A stretch of DNA of 39,727 nt from CAYRLW01 sp964425215 (GTDB taxonomy: Bacteria; Spirochaetota; Spirochaetia; Treponematales; Breznakiellaceae): positions 1 through 39,727 of the forward strand of contig CAYRLW010000035.1 in NCBI GenBank assembly GCA_964425215.1. The letters run 5' to 3'. The position numbers were made by a program, and so were the translations under genes. Position 1 is the stretch's first letter. Each line of letters begins with the position of its first letter. The notes beneath the pieces are model-generated. The model saw nothing but the letters and a program-made list of their open reading frames with translations. It did no database searches and had not been told where the DNA came from. Shown here in pieces: positions 24,111-33,233 of this stretch.

Positions 24111-25468
24111 GGAGAACCGAGGGAGTCAAGGGTCTCGGTAATTTTTCTGTTGAGGCTTGGACTTTTCTCGTCCCTTATCCCCTTCACTTTTTCAGCTAAA
24201 GACGTGAAATGGTTGTTTTTTATAATTTGTAAACCGTATAATTTCTCGATGATATCGGAAGAGGTAAGGAAACGAAGAGCCAAGTCCTCGATTTTTGGAC
24301 TAACGACCGTGGAAAGGACCTTTGAAAGTCCATTACTAAGGGCCGTGTTTTTATTTGCCTTCGCCGTATCAAAGGCCCCTATTACTTTCTCCACGTAGGC
24401 GTTGGGATCGATTTGTACTAGCATTTCGCAAACGATGACTTTAAGACGATCGGTGGTGCCTTTATCGTTAAAAAGGGTTTCCAACGCGGTTTTTGCCGTG
24501 CTATCGGCTATGGAGCCCAGAGCGCGAACCGCTTCGTCTTGAACCGCCGGGACTTCGTCCCGCTGGGCCCTGTAACGCAGGTAGGGGACCGCGGATACTA
24601 ATTTTTTTTCCGCCGCGGCCTTGGCCGCCCCGATCCGGGTCTTGTAAAAGGAATCCCGGAAGGCTTCCAAAATGGCTTTTTCCGCCTCGCTACTGTTAAA
24701 GGGTCCCAGGGAAGCTACGGCGGAAGCTCGAACGTTAGGATCCGAGGCGCTTAAGGCGGAAATGATGGCCCCTTCGCCCTCCTTATCAGCGATTTTAGCC
24801 AAAGCCTCGAGGGCGGACATGCGACGGACCGTTCGCTCATCGTTGTTGGTAGCCACATCGGATAAAAACGGAATCGATTTTTTTGATTTCAATTCACCCA
24901 GGGCTTGAATGATTATCCGACGGTTTTCGTCCGTATCGTCAAAGGTCTTATATTTTTCTATAAGATATTCGCTGTTGGCGTCCCCATCGGCGCCTCCGAC
25001 TAAACCCAGGGCTTCAATGGCTAAACCGATAAAGTTCTTTTCGTTTTGATCTATAATCGCCTTTAAACTTTCCGTCGCCTTAGCATCCTTCATCACCCCA
25101 AGGTATTTAATCGCCCCTTCCACGGTTTCGCTGGCCTCTTCGTCCCGTTGCCGTAACGCAAGAAGAGCGCGGTCTTCCAAGCCGGTTTTTTTTCTTTGAC
25201 TAAAAAAACTAAAAACGCTGGAAAGTATTTTCCCATTCTTTGTTCCCTGGACCATGGTGATCAGGTCATTGTCCAAGTAATCCGTATTTTCCGCGCTAAG
25301 AGATCGGATCAGGTCCACTATTTCCGAATCCGTACCGTACTGGATCGTTTGTTTTCGTAAATCATCAGGGACATTTTTACTATCGGAGATATTTTTGCCT
25401 TCCTGCGCAAAGGAAACACAAACGGAGAAAAAAAACATGACCATCAGCGTCGATACAAACCGGTTCAT
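24107..25468 (-). CDS. Secreted HEAT-repeat protein
   Basis: A 453-residue exported protein with a signal peptide (hydrophobic 5-20, likely cleavage SFA-Q after residue 21). Most of the mature chain is HEAT/PBS-lyase-like helical repeats, seen as recurring units such as AIEALGLVGG, IIQALGELKSKKSIPFL, ALEALAKIADKEGEGAII, AVASLGPFNSSEAEKAIL and AVRALGSIADSTAKTAL. Such proteins are scaffolds for binding partners, and no enzymatic motif is seen. The start overlaps the tgt stop by four bases (ATGA), and AAGGAG stands 4 bases upstream, so it is the last gene of the nusA-to-tgt run. The C-terminal codons overlap a 17-bp tandem repeat. Confidence 0.85.
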   Translation of the reverse strand: MNRFVSTLMVMFFFSVCVSFAQEGKNISDSKNVPDDLRKQTIQYGTDSEIVDLIRSLSAENTDYLDNDLITMVQGTKNGKILSSVFSFFSQRKKTGLEDRALLALRQRDEEASETVEGAIKYLGVMKDAKATESLKAIIDQNEKNFIGLAIEALGLVGGADGDANSEYLIEKYKTFDDTDENRRIIIQALGELKSKKSIPFLSDVATNNDERTVRRMSALEALAKIADKEGEGAIISALSASDPNVRASAVASLGPFNSSEAEKAILEAFRDSFYKTRIGAAKAAAEKKLVSAVPYLRYRAQRDEVPAVQDEAVRALGSIADSTAKTALETLFNDKGTTDRLKVIVCEMLVQIDPNAYVEKVIGAFDTAKANKNTALSNGLSKVLSTVVSPKIEDLALRFLTSSDIIEKLYGLQIIKNNHFTSLAEKVKGIRDEKSPSLNRKITETLDSLGSP

Positions 25469-26598
25469 AGGGCTCCTTCGTGGTACCGAGATAAAAACGA
25501 AATTTTAAATTCGTTAAACCTATCCTCTTCTATGGCTAATCGGGTTTCCCGAATCATATCTTGAAGGAAATATAAGTTATGATAGGTTCCCAGCATGGAA
25601 TACAAAATTTCGCCGCTTCTGTACAGGTGCCGCAGATAGGAGCGGCTATAGGTACGGCAGACCTTACAGGAACACTCGGGATCGATGGGTCCATAATCCT
25701 TTTCGTACTTTTCTTTTTTTATGGTGATGCTTCCCCGTTTGGTAAACAACAGACCGTTCCGGGCTGTTCGTGTGGGAAATACGCAATCGAACATATCGAT
25801 ACCCTGGGAAACGGCTTCTAAAATAAACTCGGGGGTTCCAATTCCCATGACGTACCGAACCTTGTCATCGGGCAGAAGGGCGGACGTAAACGCTAGGTAT
25901 TCGGAATAAACCTCAAAACTTTCTCCCACCGATAATCCACCGATCGCGATACCGCAGGTGTCTGCGGCGATTACCGCTTCGGCGCTCCGTTCCCGGAGAT
26001 CCTTATAAAAGTTACCCTGTACAATACCGAACAATTTTCCCGCATAACCGTCCCGGTTAGTTTCCCAGGCGGCCTTTGCCCTCTTTAACCACTGATCCGT
26101 AATAACGAGGGCTTTCTCCGCTTCCTTATGATCCGTACCCCATCCGGTGCAGACGTCCAACTGCATTTGGATATCGCTTCCCAAAAGGGTCTGAATCTCC
26201 ACCACCCTTTCGGGACTTAAAACATGGTAGGCCCCGTCGATGTGGGAACGAAACTTAACGCCCCCGTCGGTAATTTTTCTAAAAGGAGCCAGGGAAAAAA
26301 CCTGGAACCCCCCTGAGTCGGTCAGTATATTCCGATCCCAGCGCATAAAACCGTGCAGGCCCCCGGCTCCTTTAATCACGTCCGTACCGGGACGCAAATA
26401 GAGATGATACGTGTTAGAGAGGATGATTTCGAAGCCGATTTCTTTTAGATCATCCACCGCGATAGCTTTAACCGTCCCTGCGGTTCCCACGGGCATAAAG
26501 ACCGGAGTAGAGATCTTTCCATGGGGAAGCTCCACTTGTCCGGTTCTCGCTCGCGAATGGACATCCCTATGAAATTCCGTAAATATTTTTTTGGACAT
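25465..26598 (-). CDS. tgt: Queuine tRNA-ribosyltransferase
   Basis: Bacterial TGT, which exchanges guanine 34 for preQ1 in tRNAs with GUN anticodons on the way to queuosine. The 377-residue chain shows the TIM-barrel motifs ILTDSGGFQVFSL (Asp94), GIVQGN, GGLSVGE, and MGIGTPEFILEAVSQGIDMFDCVFPTRTARNG, where Asp271 corresponds to the nucleophile. The zinc site is complete (Cys309, Cys311, Cys314, His340). GGGGAG stands 4 bases before the ATG. It lies 9 bases after lptG and overlaps the HEAT gene. In many bacteria tgt sits with queA and yajC, but neither is here. Confidence 0.97.
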   Translation of the reverse strand: MSKKIFTEFHRDVHSRARTGQVELPHGKISTPVFMPVGTAGTVKAIAVDDLKEIGFEIILSNTYHLYLRPGTDVIKGAGGLHGFMRWDRNILTDSGGFQVFSLAPFRKITDGGVKFRSHIDGAYHVLSPERVVEIQTLLGSDIQMQLDVCTGWGTDHKEAEKALVITDQWLKRAKAAWETNRDGYAGKLFGIVQGNFYKDLRERSAEAVIAADTCGIAIGGLSVGESFEVYSEYLAFTSALLPDDKVRYVMGIGTPEFILEAVSQGIDMFDCVFPTRTARNGLLFTKRGSITIKKEKYEKDYGPIDPECSCKVCRTYSRSYLRHLYRSGEILYSMLGTYHNLYFLQDMIRETRLAIEEDRFNEFKISFLSRYHEGAL

Positions 26599-26607
26599 AC
26601 TTCTCCC

Positions 26608-27672
26608 CTAGGTCCTGGCTATTCGAATAAGCAGGATACCAAAACATATAAAAAGAATCACCGGAGCCCAGGCACCCCAAAGGGGATCCAGGTATCCCAA
26701 TTTAGCGAACATCATCGTTATCATTTGGGCTACATAATAAATCACCGCCGCTATAAGACTCGCCAACAAACTCATTAATAGAATATTTTTACTAAATCGT
26801 CCCCCCATGGGAATCGATAACAGCAATACCACCAAGGGGGTTATGGAAAAAGCAAAACGTCGATAATAATCCGCCAGGGCTTGAGAATACGGGAACCCCG
26901 CCCTTTTTAGATCCTCAATAAACAGAATCGCGTCTTGGGTTTTTAATTCTTCCACGTTCACAGCGCTTCGGCGAAAGGTCCCCGGATCTTCTGTAAATCG
27001 TCCCTCTTCAACGTAGGGGCGCTCAATCAAAATTCCATTGGACCAAACATACTCCGATGCGTCGTCTAAAACCCACCGGGACTGAACCCATCGAGCTTGC
27101 CGACATCGGATCAACGACACCAGCTCCATGGCTTCGTTCCGTTCCACGATATAAACGCCATGGAGCGATCGATCCGTATCGTTGTAGTAATCCACCGAAT
27201 ATACCAGCCTCCCTCCCTCGGAAATAATGACCACATCGGAATTATTGAGCCCCCCGCTCTGTTGTAATAGTTCCCGGCTCAGGGACGTTTTTTTGGCAAA
27301 GGTAGGTATGACCACCGAGTCGTCAAAATAATAGAAGCCCACGGAAATAAGGATACCAAATACAACCAGAGAAGCGGTAAAACGCCATAGAGGAATTCCT
27401 GATGTGGAAATGACGGTCAGTTCGTTTTTCGCGTACAGATCCCCTAGGCTGTAGGAAGCGGCGAACAGAAGAGAAACGGGGAGGGAATAGCTAACGCATT
27501 TAGGAATATAAAAGAGAGACACCCGAAGTATTTGTACTATGCGAGCCCCATTGGCGATATACCGCCAAAGATTCGCGAAAAGATCGATCAACGCGAAGAG
27601 TAGCACAAACATAACCAGGGCGGCCAAGAGGATAGGAAAAAATTGCTTTAGTAGATACCGATCTAAGGTCAT
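26608..27672 (-). CDS. lptG: LptG-type permease (YjgP/YjgQ family)
   Basis: A 354-residue membrane protein of the LptF/LptG family. Three membrane segments near the N-terminus (about 12-34, 55-75, 98-118), a beta-jellyroll-like periplasmic part (about 130-265) and three near the C-terminus (about 272-350) follow the family layout. In Gram-negative bacteria, LptF and LptG form the transmembrane pair that, with the LptB ATPase, extracts lipopolysaccharide from the inner membrane. The start overlaps the lptF stop by four bases (ATGA), so the two should be made in equal amounts. LptG and LptF are told apart here only by gene order and length. Treponemes studied so far lack classical LPS, so the substrate is open. 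Confidence 0.88.
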   Translation of the reverse strand: MTLDRYLLKQFFPILLAALVMFVLLFALIDLFANLWRYIANGARIVQILRVSLFYIPKCVSYSLPVSLLFAASYSLGDLYAKNELTVISTSGIPLWRFTASLVVFGILISVGFYYFDDSVVIPTFAKKTSLSRELLQQSGGLNNSDVVIISEGGRLVYSVDYYNDTDRSLHGVYIVERNEAMELVSLIRCRQARWVQSRWVLDDASEYVWSNGILIERPYVEEGRFTEDPGTFRRSAVNVEELKTQDAILFIEDLKRAGFPYSQALADYYRRFAFSITPLVVLLLSIPMGGRFSKNILLMSLLASLIAAVIYYVAQMITMMFAKLGYLDPLWGAWAPVILFICFGILLIRIART

Positions 27673-28940
27673 CTAAGAATCCTGACAAGGCTCAGGCCCA
27701 GTCCCACTAAAAAAACTATTCCATTGGGTAACCACATGGCCAAAAAGGGAGAGTAGCCAAAACGGATTCCAAAAGTCTGTCCGCTGATGAGGAGTCCCCA
27801 ATAGGCCACCGCAATAAGTATTCCAACACCAAAGCCGACACTTTGTCCATTTTTTTTTGCCCCTAACCCCAGAGGGAGGGCGAGAAAAATAAAAAAGAGA
27901 GAACCAAAGGGAATGGAAAATTTTTTATAATACTCCAAACGGTACAATTGAAGGGTTCGATCAAAAACCGATTCAGCAAAGTTATTTTGTTCTTTAATAA
28001 AATTATCGGTGGATAGGGCCCTTTGGTTCAAAGAAATCTTCGAAGAAGGGGATCGAAGCAGGCCTTCTAAAACAAAAGCGTGGTGACTAAGCTCCCTTTT
28101 TTTTTCGTCAATTAATTCTTTTTGGGCCACCTCTTTCTTTTGGATCTCCCTATACACGTCGGTGGAGCTCATTTCACGAGGACCAATAAGAGCCAAATTT
28201 TGGGTAATGTTTTTTTGAAGGATGGAATAGGAAAGAGAATCGCAAAACGAGTAATCGTAATCCGAGGGTATATTTTCTTTAAGAGTTACAATAAAACCAT
28301 TTGTCATGGATAGGTTAAGCGATAGGGGATTTTGAGACCCCAACTCAGCGTTTTTAGCCGTAATAATCCGTCGTTCTCCCTGACCCGTACGATCAAAAAT
28401 AAGCAGATCCGATATGGAATTTTTTTGTACGGCCCCTGTGACAATAACCGTATCCTTAAAACGTTTGACCGAATGGGACCGCAATTCTAAAGCTGGGGTT
28501 GTCAAAAGTATGGATCGATACAATTTTCCAAACTCTATGGTTCCCGCCGGCAACAGAACGTCGTTGGCAAAGAATGAAAAAAGAGAAATTACCAGACCCG
28601 TTAAAAGCGTAGGGATGTACACGGTCCTGTACGAGAGACCACCGGTCAGCATGATCAATATTTCATTGTCCGAAGACATTTTTCCGATAGCCATAAGAAC
28701 CCCCACCAGGGTAGCGAAGGGAGCGGCCATAGCGATGATCGCGGGCAGGGAGTAATAAATTAAAAGGATAACCTGGGTTAAGGGAACCCTTTTAGAAAGG
28801 ATCTCCTCGGCCATTAAAAGCAGTTGGTTAATAAAAAAAATAAAAAAGAAAAATAAAAAAGCTATAAAGAAAGAAAACAGGGTCTCACGGATAATATAAA
28901 AAAAAAGGGTACCGGAAAATCGTTTTTCGCGAACACTCAT
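27669..28940 (-). CDS. lptF: LptF-type permease (YjgP/YjgQ family)
   Basis: The 423-residue partner of the next gene, with the same architecture: three N-terminal membrane segments (about 15-45, 57-85, 105-128), a periplasmic part (about 130-325) and three C-terminal segments (about 337-420, with the family-typical KKFSIPFGSLFFIFLALPLGL). The family motif PxATLVGVLMAIGKMSSDNEI is seen near residue 75-95. The periplasmic part carries a helical insertion with many Lys and Glu (about 258-320), which makes the protein longer than most family members. It starts 5 bases after dut and overlaps lptG by 4 bases. Confidence 0.88.
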   Translation of the reverse strand: MSVREKRFSGTLFFYIIRETLFSFFIAFLFFFFIFFINQLLLMAEEILSKRVPLTQVILLIYYSLPAIIAMAAPFATLVGVLMAIGKMSSDNEILIMLTGGLSYRTVYIPTLLTGLVISLFSFFANDVLLPAGTIEFGKLYRSILLTTPALELRSHSVKRFKDTVIVTGAVQKNSISDLLIFDRTGQGERRIITAKNAELGSQNPLSLNLSMTNGFIVTLKENIPSDYDYSFCDSLSYSILQKNITQNLALIGPREMSSTDVYREIQKKEVAQKELIDEKKRELSHHAFVLEGLLRSPSSKISLNQRALSTDNFIKEQNNFAESVFDRTLQLYRLEYYKKFSIPFGSLFFIFLALPLGLGAKKNGQSVGFGVGILIAVAYWGLLISGQTFGIRFGYSPFLAMWLPNGIVFLVGLGLSLVRILR

Positions 28941-28945
28941 ACCGT

Positions 28946-29386
28946 TTATGTCCCCGTGGAACCAAAACCGCCGGTTCCCCGTTCCGTAAAACCTAGGTCC
29001 TCCACTTCAATATAATCCCCGTGAACGACCGACGAAATGACCAATTGGGCGATCCTATCTCCAGAAGAAATCGTAAAATTTTCATTTCCCAAATTGATCA
29101 GGATAATTTGCAGTTCCCCCCGATAATCCGAATCGATGGTTCCCGGGGCGTTAAGAACCGTTATACCGTGATGATAGGCCAGGCCCGAGCGGGGACGAAT
29201 TTGGCCCTCGTAACCCTCGGGGATTTCGAGGAATAGTCCCGTGGGAACCCGTACCCTTGCCAAGGGAGGAATTGTAATTGGTTCTGAAATAAAGGCCCTG
29301 ATATCCGCCCCCGCCGAACCGGTGGATCCGTAAAAGGGTAAAAGAATCGAAGGGTCCGCTTTCCGTACTTTCACGATTGTTTTCAT
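28946..29386 (-). CDS. dut: Deoxyuridine 5'-triphosphate nucleotidohydrolase
   Basis: Trimeric dUTPase, which hydrolyses dUTP to dUMP and so keeps uracil out of DNA and supplies thymidylate synthesis. All five family motifs are present in the 146-residue chain: AGADIRA, RPRSGLA, GTIDSDYRGE, DRIAQLV and the C-terminal glycine-rich RGTGGFGSTGT. Motif III contains the catalytic Asp. It begins 10 bases after the M16 peptidase stop and ends 5 bases before lptF. Its ribosome-binding site is weak. Confidence 0.97.
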   Translation of the reverse strand: MKTIVKVRKADPSILLPFYGSTGSAGADIRAFISEPITIPPLARVRVPTGLFLEIPEGYEGQIRPRSGLAYHHGITVLNAPGTIDSDYRGELQIILINLGNENFTISSGDRIAQLVISSVVHGDYIEVEDLGFTERGTGGFGSTGT

Positions 29387-29396
29387 CGTTCCGCAC

Positions 29397-30668
29397 TCAA
29401 GGTGTCACCTGATGTATCGTTTTGGTCAAGGCCCGTTTAAGCGATCCAGGCCCCACGGCAAATAGAACGGGAGGTTGGGAAAAAAACCATTCCATGGTTT
29501 GGTTAACCTGGTCCCGTGTTAAGTCGCTAATTTTTTGTATAGCATCCTCCCGGGAAAGCAGGGGCCCCCGTGAAAGAGCTTGCCGAGCTAAGCGACGCAT
29601 TCGGTATTCCGTATCCTGGGAGGCGATACGGATCATGCCCCGAAGGTGTGCCTTAGCGGTTTCTACCTCTTCTTCCTCCAATCCCCTTTGCTTTAAAACT
29701 CCCAGGGTTTCATGGATCCTTTGGACCAATTCGGGACCCTTCGATACCGAGGCGGAGGCGTATACGAACCAAAGAGAGGTGTCGGAAAATAAGACCGGGG
29801 AACTATAAATAGAGTAACAGAGGCCCCTCTTTTCCCGTAATTCCTGAAATAACCGGGATCCCATGGAATCCCCTATGGCCACGTTAGCCAGCTCCAGGGC
29901 GTAATAGTCAGCTTCGTTAAACCTATCGATTCTTGGGTACCCATAAAACAGCTGGAGAGATTGGGCGGAAATAACCTCGTAAAAGTCCCCCCGCGATTTT
30001 GGCAAAAGAGGTCTTTCTCGGCTTCCAAGGTCTCCCCTCCCGGACCTTCCCTCCGTAAAGGGGGCACAGGCTTCCAAGACCTGGTCAAAATCCAAATCGC
30101 CAGCCACTGAAACAACCGAAACGTGGGAAAGAAAAGCAGAATGGTAAAAATCTACCACCAAGGACCGGCTTAAGGCTCGGACCTCGGCTACGGTTCCGCC
30201 TATTTTTCGTCCCAAGGGATGGCTTCCCCATAGGCGGCGAAAAAAAGCGTCCGAGGCTACTTCTTCCGGATCGTCATCCGCCGCTTCGATTTCATTTTCT
30301 ATAACTTGCCGTTCCCGTTCGAACTCCTGGGAATCAAAAAGAGAATGGTTTACTAAATCCGAAAGTATTTCCATGGCCTGGGAAAAACTTTCCCCAGGAA
30401 CGGTACAGTAGAGGGCCATACATTCCCGTTCCGTAAAAGCGTTTATAAGACCCCCTAAGGCGTCTATTTGCCGGGCCGCCATCGATGCGGATCTGGTAGG
30501 AGTCCCTTTGAACAGCATGTGTTCGATAAAGTGGGTAGCCCCCACGAGGGAATCCCCCTCGTCTCGGGATCCCCTATCAAACCAGATACCAATGGATACT
30601 ACACCGGTTGCTTCAGTTTTTTCGGCTAGTATCCTTAGGGAGCCGCCTAGAGATAGATCTTTGATCAA
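29397..30668 (-). CDS. M16-family zinc peptidase (mitochondrial processing peptidase-like)
   Basis: A 423-residue M16B metallopeptidase. The inverted zinc motif HFIEH is at 46-50 with the third ligand Glu126 in the following VIENEIEAADDDPEE segment, so the enzyme should be active as a peptidase of short or unfolded chains. The C-terminal half has the usual second, inactive copy with a RLFQELREKRGLCYSIYS motif. The start codon is TTG (30666-30668), which overlaps the pnp stop, with GGAG 6 bases upstream. No other start fits, since the next Met lies in the active site. An M16 peptidase next to pnp and dut is a common arrangement in several bacterial groups. Confidence 0.94.
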   Translation of the reverse strand: MIKDLSLGGSLRILAEKTEATGVVSIGIWFDRGSRDEGDSLVGATHFIEHMLFKGTPTRSASMAARQIDALGGLINAFTERECMALYCTVPGESFSQAMEILSDLVNHSLFDSQEFERERQVIENEIEAADDDPEEVASDAFFRRLWGSHPLGRKIGGTVAEVRALSRSLVVDFYHSAFLSHVSVVSVAGDLDFDQVLEACAPFTEGRSGRGDLGSRERPLLPKSRGDFYEVISAQSLQLFYGYPRIDRFNEADYYALELANVAIGDSMGSRLFQELREKRGLCYSIYSSPVLFSDTSLWFVYASASVSKGPELVQRIHETLGVLKQRGLEEEEVETAKAHLRGMIRIASQDTEYRMRRLARQALSRGPLLSREDAIQKISDLTRDQVNQTMEWFFSQPPVLFAVGPGSLKRALTKTIHQVTP

Positions 30669-32815
30669 TCCCCTCTCCGACCCCTTCGATGGTCAGGGCT
30701 ATCGTGGTGTTCCGGCCGATTGGGTTCCTCCCCAGATGGATCGATAGCGTCGATATACGAAAGGTTCAAACGTCCCATCTTATCAACCTCTAACAACTTT
30801 ACCGGAATGTGTTGGCCTTCCTTGACCACATCGGTTACGTTAGCTACCCGTTGCCGGGAAAGTTTAGAAATATGACAGAGCCCCTCTTTGCCCGGTAGAA
30901 TCTCCACAAAGGCGCCGAAATCCATAATCCGTTTAACCACCCCGTCGTAAATCCTACCAACTTCGGGATCTTCCACGATTCCGATAACCGCCGCTTTTGC
31001 ATCCTCGGCGTTTTTAGAATTTTTCCCATAAATGGTTACCGTTCCGTCATTTTCGGTGTTGATGGTCACGTCGTACTGTTCGCAGAGGGCTTTAATATTT
31101 TTGCCCCCGGGACCGATCAGGGCTCCAATCTTTTCGGTGTCGATCTTGAGGGATACGATCTTAGGCGCGTACTCGCTAATTTTTTCCGTCGGTCTATCCA
31201 GGGTCTTATTCATAATGGAAAGGATATGGAGCCGGCCGCGCTTTGCCTGATCCAGGGCCTTCCGCATAACCTCCGGGCTAACCCCGGCTATCTTAATGTC
31301 CATTTGGAAGCCCGTGATACCGTCGGCGGTTCCGGCCACTTTAAAGTCCATGTCCCCCAAATGATCCTCTTCTCCCAGAATATCCGAAAGAACGGCGTAA
31401 CGATCCCCTTCGGTGATCAGGCCCATGGCTATACCGGCCACGGGCTTTTTCATGGGAACCCCCGCGTGGAGCATGGAAAGGGTTCCGCCGCAGACCGAAG
31501 CCATGGAGGATGACCCGTTGGATTCAAGAATTTCCGAAACCACCCGGATAGTATAGGGGAACTCGTCTTTGGTGGGAACCATGGCTTCCAGGGATCGGCG
31601 CGCCAGGTTTCCGTGACCGATTTCTCGCCGGCCCGTACCCATCCGGCCCACCTCGCCTACCGAGAAGGGAGGAAAGTTGTAGTGGAGGATAAAGTGTTCC
31701 CGTTTATCACCCTCGATATCGTCAAAAATCTGTTCGTCGAAAACCGTCCCCAGGGTCGTAACCGCCAAAGCCTGGGTTTCACCCCGGGTAAAAAGGGCAG
31801 AACCGTGGGTTCTGGGGAGGACCCCCACTTCGCAGGTGATATTGCGAATATCTTCGGTACCCCGGCCGTCAACGCGGACACCCTTATTTAAAATGGAAGA
31901 ACGGAGAATCTCGTATTCCATCTCCTCAAAAAGGGCGTCAAAAAGCTTCTTTTGCTTATCGTCGGCCAACTGTTCGGCGTACTGGGCCGCCAGGTCGTCT
32001 TTAACAGCCCGAATCGCGTCGCCCCGTTCGTGTTTTCCCTTTACAAAACAGGCGGCTTCCATACGTCCATACGCGGCGGCGCGGATGGCGTCCTTATTTT
32101 GCAGAACGTTCGGGCTATCCTGTAGGGGAAGTTTCGGTTTCCCCACCAATTCCCGTAACTTATCCTGTAATTCGCACAGCTGGATGATAACCTGATGGGC
32201 CTTTTCAAGGGCCGCGATCATCAGATCCTCGTCCACTTCCTTAGCGCCCCCTTCCACCATGGTGATGCCCTCTTTGGTTCCGGCGACCACGATTTCCAAG
32301 CGGGACTTTTCAATGTCCTCGTAGGTGGGGTTGACGATTAACTGATCGTCGATGGCGCAGATCCGGACCCCCGCGATGGGTCCGTTGAAGGGGATATCGG
32401 AGATATGGACCGCCGCAGAAGAGGCCACGATAGCCAAAATATCCGGAGGATTGACCATGTCTGCCGAAACGGTTGTGGGGACCACTTGGATGTCCCGGCC
32501 AAAGCGTTTATCAAACAGGGGCCGCATGGGCCGGTCGATCAGCCGGGATACAAGAATTTCCTTATCCTTGGGCCGGCCTTCCCGTTTGATAAATCCTCCG
32601 GGTATTTTTCCGGCGGCGTAATATTTTTCGTTATAATCCACCGTCAAGGGGACATAATCCAAATCCTCTTCCGCGGTGGCGCTGGTACATACCGTGGCGA
32701 TAACCGCCGATCCAGCGTATTGGGCAAAAACAGCCCCATCGGCCTGCTTGGCCATACGTCCCGTCTCAAGGATTAAATCCTCGTCGTTCAATCGCATTGT
32801 CACTCTTTGTATCAT
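30665..32815 (-). CDS. pnp: Polyribonucleotide nucleotidyltransferase (PNPase)
   Basis: PNPase, the phosphorolytic 3'-to-5' exoribonuclease of the RNA degradosome. The 716-residue chain has two RNase PH-type domains (about 10-145 and 305-540), the second with catalytic GDMDFKVAGT (Asp488, Asp490), then a KH domain (about 556-615, IGALIGPGGKNIKAL) and an S1 domain (about 620-690), and a short charged, His/Arg-rich tail. AGGAAG stands 4 bases before the ATG. The gene follows rpsO with a strong hairpin between, the same order as in E. coli, and its end overlaps the M16 peptidase gene. Confidence 0.98.
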   Translation of the reverse strand: MIQRVTMRLNDEDLILETGRMAKQADGAVFAQYAGSAVIATVCTSATAEEDLDYVPLTVDYNEKYYAAGKIPGGFIKREGRPKDKEILVSRLIDRPMRPLFDKRFGRDIQVVPTTVSADMVNPPDILAIVASSAAVHISDIPFNGPIAGVRICAIDDQLIVNPTYEDIEKSRLEIVVAGTKEGITMVEGGAKEVDEDLMIAALEKAHQVIIQLCELQDKLRELVGKPKLPLQDSPNVLQNKDAIRAAAYGRMEAACFVKGKHERGDAIRAVKDDLAAQYAEQLADDKQKKLFDALFEEMEYEILRSSILNKGVRVDGRGTEDIRNITCEVGVLPRTHGSALFTRGETQALAVTTLGTVFDEQIFDDIEGDKREHFILHYNFPPFSVGEVGRMGTGRREIGHGNLARRSLEAMVPTKDEFPYTIRVVSEILESNGSSSMASVCGGTLSMLHAGVPMKKPVAGIAMGLITEGDRYAVLSDILGEEDHLGDMDFKVAGTADGITGFQMDIKIAGVSPEVMRKALDQAKRGRLHILSIMNKTLDRPTEKISEYAPKIVSLKIDTEKIGALIGPGGKNIKALCEQYDVTINTENDGTVTIYGKNSKNAEDAKAAVIGIVEDPEVGRIYDGVVKRIMDFGAFVEILPGKEGLCHISKLSRQRVANVTDVVKEGQHIPVKLLEVDKMGRLNLSYIDAIDPSGEEPNRPEHHDSPDHRRGRRGD

Positions 32816-32843
32816 AAAACTTCCTACGTATTTGCTTTAAACA

Positions 32844-32903
32844 TAAAAAATAAGCCCGAACCGGAGAGGGCGAAAGCGCCGCTTCGACCGATTTCGGGCT
32901 TAT
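32844..32903 (-). terminator. Rho-independent terminator-like hairpin between rpsO and pnp
   Basis: An 11-bp perfect outer stem, TTCGGGCTTAT (32893-32903) with ATAAGCCCGAA (32850-32860), encloses a 32-base GC-rich interior with further pairing (GAAAGCGCCGCTTC). In the direction of the genes it is followed by a run of Ts (32845-32850). It starts 5 bases after the rpsO stop and 35 bases upstream of pnp, so it would act as an rpsO terminator or attenuator, or as a processing site for the pnp leader. Confidence 0.8.
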
Positions 32904-32907
32904 ACCG

Positions 32908-33177
32908 CTATTTGCGGAGTCCCAACTCTTGCAGAAGCGACCGGTACTTATCCAAGTCCGTCCGCTGAATGTACTTTAACATCCTGCGCCGTTGACCAAC
33001 CAGCATTAACAAACCCCGTTGACTGGACTTGTCTTTTTTAAAGGTTTTACAATGTTCCGTCAGCTGGTTGATCCGCTCCGTAAGAAGGGCAACCTGTACC
33101 GAGGAATTCCCGGTATCCTTTTCGGTTTTTCCGAATTTCGCGACGATCGTAGCGGTATTTTGCTTCGTAATAGCCAT
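32908..33177 (-). CDS. rpsO: 30S ribosomal protein S15
   Basis: S15, a primary 16S rRNA binding protein that organises the platform of the 30S subunit. The 89-residue chain has the usual length and motifs: GSSVQVALLTERINQLTEHCKTFKKDKSSQRGLLMLVGQRRRMLKYIQR, in which the rRNA-contacting HxxxxxKDxxSxRGL segment is clear (here HCKTFKKDKSSQRGL). The ribosome-binding site AAGGAG stands 8 bases before the ATG, and a hairpin precedes it, as fits S15 autoregulation seen in other bacteria. Confidence 0.98.
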   Translation of the reverse strand: MAITKQNTATIVAKFGKTEKDTGNSSVQVALLTERINQLTEHCKTFKKDKSSQRGLLMLVGQRRRMLKYIQRTDLDKYRSLLQELGLRK

Positions 33178-33204
33178 GCTTTCTACTCCTTATAATCCGA
33201 TGAC

Positions 33205-33230
33205 ACTTCTAAAATCGCTACTTTAGAAGT
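33205..33230 (-). promoter_or_regulatory. Hairpin in the rpsO leader
   Basis: ACTTCTAAA (33205-33213) pairs perfectly with TTTAGAAGT (33222-33230) around an 8-base loop, 27 bases upstream of the rpsO ATG, between ribF and rpsO. A T-run follows only in the plus direction, so for these leftward genes it is not a normal terminator. Autoregulation by S15 is a possible role. Confidence 0.5.
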
Positions 33231-33233
33231 TTT

